Below, piece after piece: positions 62,583-64,000 of a stretch of DNA of 64,000 bases (positions are counted from its first letter, which is position 1; the number at the start of each line of letters is the position of its first letter). The stretch spans positions 5,084,001 to 5,148,000 of the forward strand of contig NZ_AP022614.1 of NCBI RefSeq assembly GCF_010730575.1, read 5' to 3'. The notes under the pieces were generated by a model. The model was not told the DNA's origin. It was given only the letters and a program-made list of their open reading frames with translations, and made no database searches. The translations under genes and the position numbers were made by a program. The DNA is from Mycobacterium parmense. GTDB taxonomy: Bacteria; Actinomycetota; Actinomycetes; Mycobacteriales; Mycobacteriaceae.

Positions 62583-63452
62583 TTGGCTTCCCCGACGGTC
62601 GTGCAATCACGTTTCCCACGCGCTTGGAAGCTAGGCGCCGGATGGGTCGGCGCTCCTGGCCGTGCGCTCGACGCCTCTGGTGATGTCGCGCTGTTCGTCG
62701 GCGAAGTGCTCCGTTATCTCGGGTTTACCCTAAAGAATTACCGAAAGGAAGTCTTGCGCCTGATCGCCGAGATCGGCATGGGCACTGGCGCAATGGCCGC
62801 CGTCGGCGGCACGGTGGCGATCATCGGCTTTGTGACGCTATCGGCCGGTTCGCTGATTGCGATTCAAGGGTTCGCCTCGCTAGGCAATATCGGCGTTGAG
62901 GCGTTCACCGGTTTCTTCGCCGCGCTAGCGAATGTGCGTGTGGTGGCGCCAATCGTAACTGGCACTGCTTTAGCCGCGACCGTCGGGGCCGGTGCTACAG
63001 CGCAATTGGGCGCCATGCGGATCAGCGAGGAGATTGATGCGCTTGAGGTGATGGGAATCAAATCAGTTTCGTATTTGGTATCTACCCGAGTTATTGGCGC
63101 CTTCATCGTCACTATCCCACTATATTCGGTCGCGGTCCTCCTCTCGTTCTTTTCCGCCCAGCTGGTGACAACTTTGTTCTATGCGCAATCAATCGGAACG
63201 TATGACCATTACTTCAACACTTTCCTGAGGGTTAACGACTTCTGGTACTCTCTTGCGGAGACGGTCGCCATTTCGGCAGTCGTGATGTTGAACCACTGCT
63301 ACTACGGATACAACGCCAGCGGCGGTCCGGTTGGAGTCGGCGTGGCAGTCGGGAGATCGATGCGCGCATCGCTAATCGCCATCGTAATGGTCGTGCTAAT
63401 GGCTTCGTTAGCGATTTACGGCGTCAACCCCAACTTCAATCTCACGGTGTAA
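62583..63452 (+). CDS. yrbEB: YrbEB-type (MlaE) Mce permease
   Basis: Taken from the TTG at 62583, two bases after the yrbEA stop, the product is 289 residues. It has the family blocks GMGTGAMAAVGGTVAIIGFV, the SAGSLIAIQGFASLGNIGVE segment, GAGATAQLGAMRISEEIDAL (ATPase coupling) and YYGYNASGGPVGVGVAVGRS, with several membrane helices. It pairs with YrbEA. The gene mceA follows after six bases. Confidence 0.93.
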   Translation: MASPTVVQSRFPRAWKLGAGWVGAPGRALDASGDVALFVGEVLRYLGFTLKNYRKEVLRLIAEIGMGTGAMAAVGGTVAIIGFVTLSAGSLIAIQGFASLGNIGVEAFTGFFAALANVRVVAPIVTGTALAATVGAGATAQLGAMRISEEIDALEVMGIKSVSYLVSTRVIGAFIVTIPLYSVAVLLSFFSAQLVTTLFYAQSIGTYDHYFNTFLRVNDFWYSLAETVAISAVVMLNHCYYGYNASGGPVGVGVAVGRSMRASLIAIVMVVLMASLAIYGVNPNFNLTV

Positions 63453-63458
63453 ATTATT

Positions 63459-64000
63459 ATGGCAACCACAAGCAAGCGGCTACGGCGACTTATTTCGGTC
63501 CGAAAGTTAGCGGGGCTGGCTTTGTGGCTCATCACCGCGGTCGTGCTGATCGTCGTCTGGGTCCAGTTCCGGGGTGGCTTCACACCCAAGATAACCTTAA
63601 CAGCATTGGCTAGCCGGTCGGGTTTGGTCTTGGATCGGGGGGCGAAAGTCACTTACAACGGGGTGGAGATCGGCCGGGTGGGCAGCATCAGCGAGGTGGA
63701 GCGTGACGGAAAGCCGGCGGCCAAGCTGCTGCTGGAAATTGCGCCAAAATACGCCGGGCTGATCGCGCTAAACGTAAATGCCGAAATTACAGCCACCACG
63801 GTGTTTGGCAACAAGTACGTGTCGTTGAGTTCGCCCAAACAACCTGTGGCCCGGAAGGTTACACCGGCTGACATAATTGTGGTGAGGTCGGAAACAACGG
63901 AGTTTAACACGTTGTTCGAGACGGTCATGCAGATTTCAGAGAAGGTGGATCCGGTCAAGGTGAACTTAACGCTTTCGGCGGTGGCTGCAGCGTTAAATGG
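63459..64000 (+). CDS. mceA: MceA-type lipid-binding protein, cut by window edge
   Basis: The ATG at 63459 opens a frame that runs off the right end (180 codons seen). It begins MATTSKRLRRLISVRKLAGL, has a membrane anchor (about 16-35), and enters the MlaD/Mce domain with SGLVLDRGAKVTYNGVEIGR, a Val/Ala-rich strand set and TVFGNKYVSLSSPKQP. Mce proteins form the periplasmic tube that passes lipids to the YrbE permeases. Position as the third gene and the sequence fit MceA. The remaining mce genes lie outside. Confidence 0.92.
   Translation, partial: MATTSKRLRRLISVRKLAGLALWLITAVVLIVVWVQFRGGFTPKITLTALASRSGLVLDRGAKVTYNGVEIGRVGSISEVERDGKPAAKLLLEIAPKYAGLIALNVNAEITATTVFGNKYVSLSSPKQPVARKVTPADIIVVRSETTEFNTLFETVMQISEKVDPVKVNLTLSAVAAALN

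Noticed and set aside
1..64000. CRISPR array, tRNA or rRNA genes
   Set aside because: No regularly spaced repeats and no tRNA or rRNA-like sequence were noticed on reading; a dedicated search was not possible.

Overview
The window is GC-rich actinobacterial DNA, most likely from a Mycobacterium. It carries two MmpL transporters (one with an MmpS partner), the start of an mce operon (yrbEA, yrbEB, mceA), many acyl-CoA dehydrogenases and ligases, hormone-sensitive-lipase-type esterases, cytochrome P450s, F420-type oxidoreductase genes and mycobacterial insertion sequence types. Species and replicon (chromosome or plasmid) cannot be decided from the sequence alone. No tRNA, rRNA or CRISPR array was seen.

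Layout. 1-10.6 kb: an alpha/beta hydrolase and mmpL on the minus strand, facing a divergent TetR gene, then mmpS-mmpL with a broken TetR remnant and an esterase. 10.7-14.6 kb: three nested insertion sequences (ISL3-type inside IS5-type, which truncates IS1380-type). 14.6-19.2 kb: acyl-CoA dehydrogenase, transglutaminase-like gene, P450, and an esterase broken by a 68-bp mobile mini-element. 19.5-40.5 kb: a lipid/isoprenoid-like catabolic island. It holds AtuA-type proteins, two hot-dog (MaoC-type) proteins, three further acyl-CoA-metabolism blocks, a thiolase-like/DUF35 pair, two acyl-CoA ligases, a crotonase, a BtrH-like protein, a Baeyer-Villiger-type monooxygenase, a P450-ferredoxin-LLM cassette and two TetR regulators. 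40.8-61 kb: an IS-rich, heavily rearranged zone with a decayed flavin monooxygenase, three IS256-type copies, an intact-looking group II intron, three IS110-type elements, several IS3-type elements, and two islands of intact genes (metal-dependent hydrolase plus flavin monooxygenase; SRPBCC protein plus TetR). 61.8-64 kb: yrbEA-yrbEB-mceA, running off the right end.

How it fits together. The genes from 14.6 to 40.5 kb read as uptake and oxidation machinery for a hydrophobic, probably branched or isoprenoid substrate: monooxygenases and P450s functionalise it, ligases make CoA thioesters, dehydrogenases, hydratases and the thiolase-like/DUF35 pair shorten them. A palindromic 21-bp motif (TGTTAAC-N4-GATAACGT and close variants) occurs before four of these transcription units and may define a common regulon. 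The Mce/YrbE genes at the end would belong to lipid import.

The most unusual signals are three tiny terminal-inverted-repeat-only elements (42, 67 and 68 bp), each with TGTC...GACA ends and a perfect 5-bp target duplication, two of which sit inside genes; the shared operator-like motifs; and an IS110-type insertion that fuses its transposase to the end of an IS3 transposase. Calls rest on reading the sequence and on family knowledge; no database search was run.
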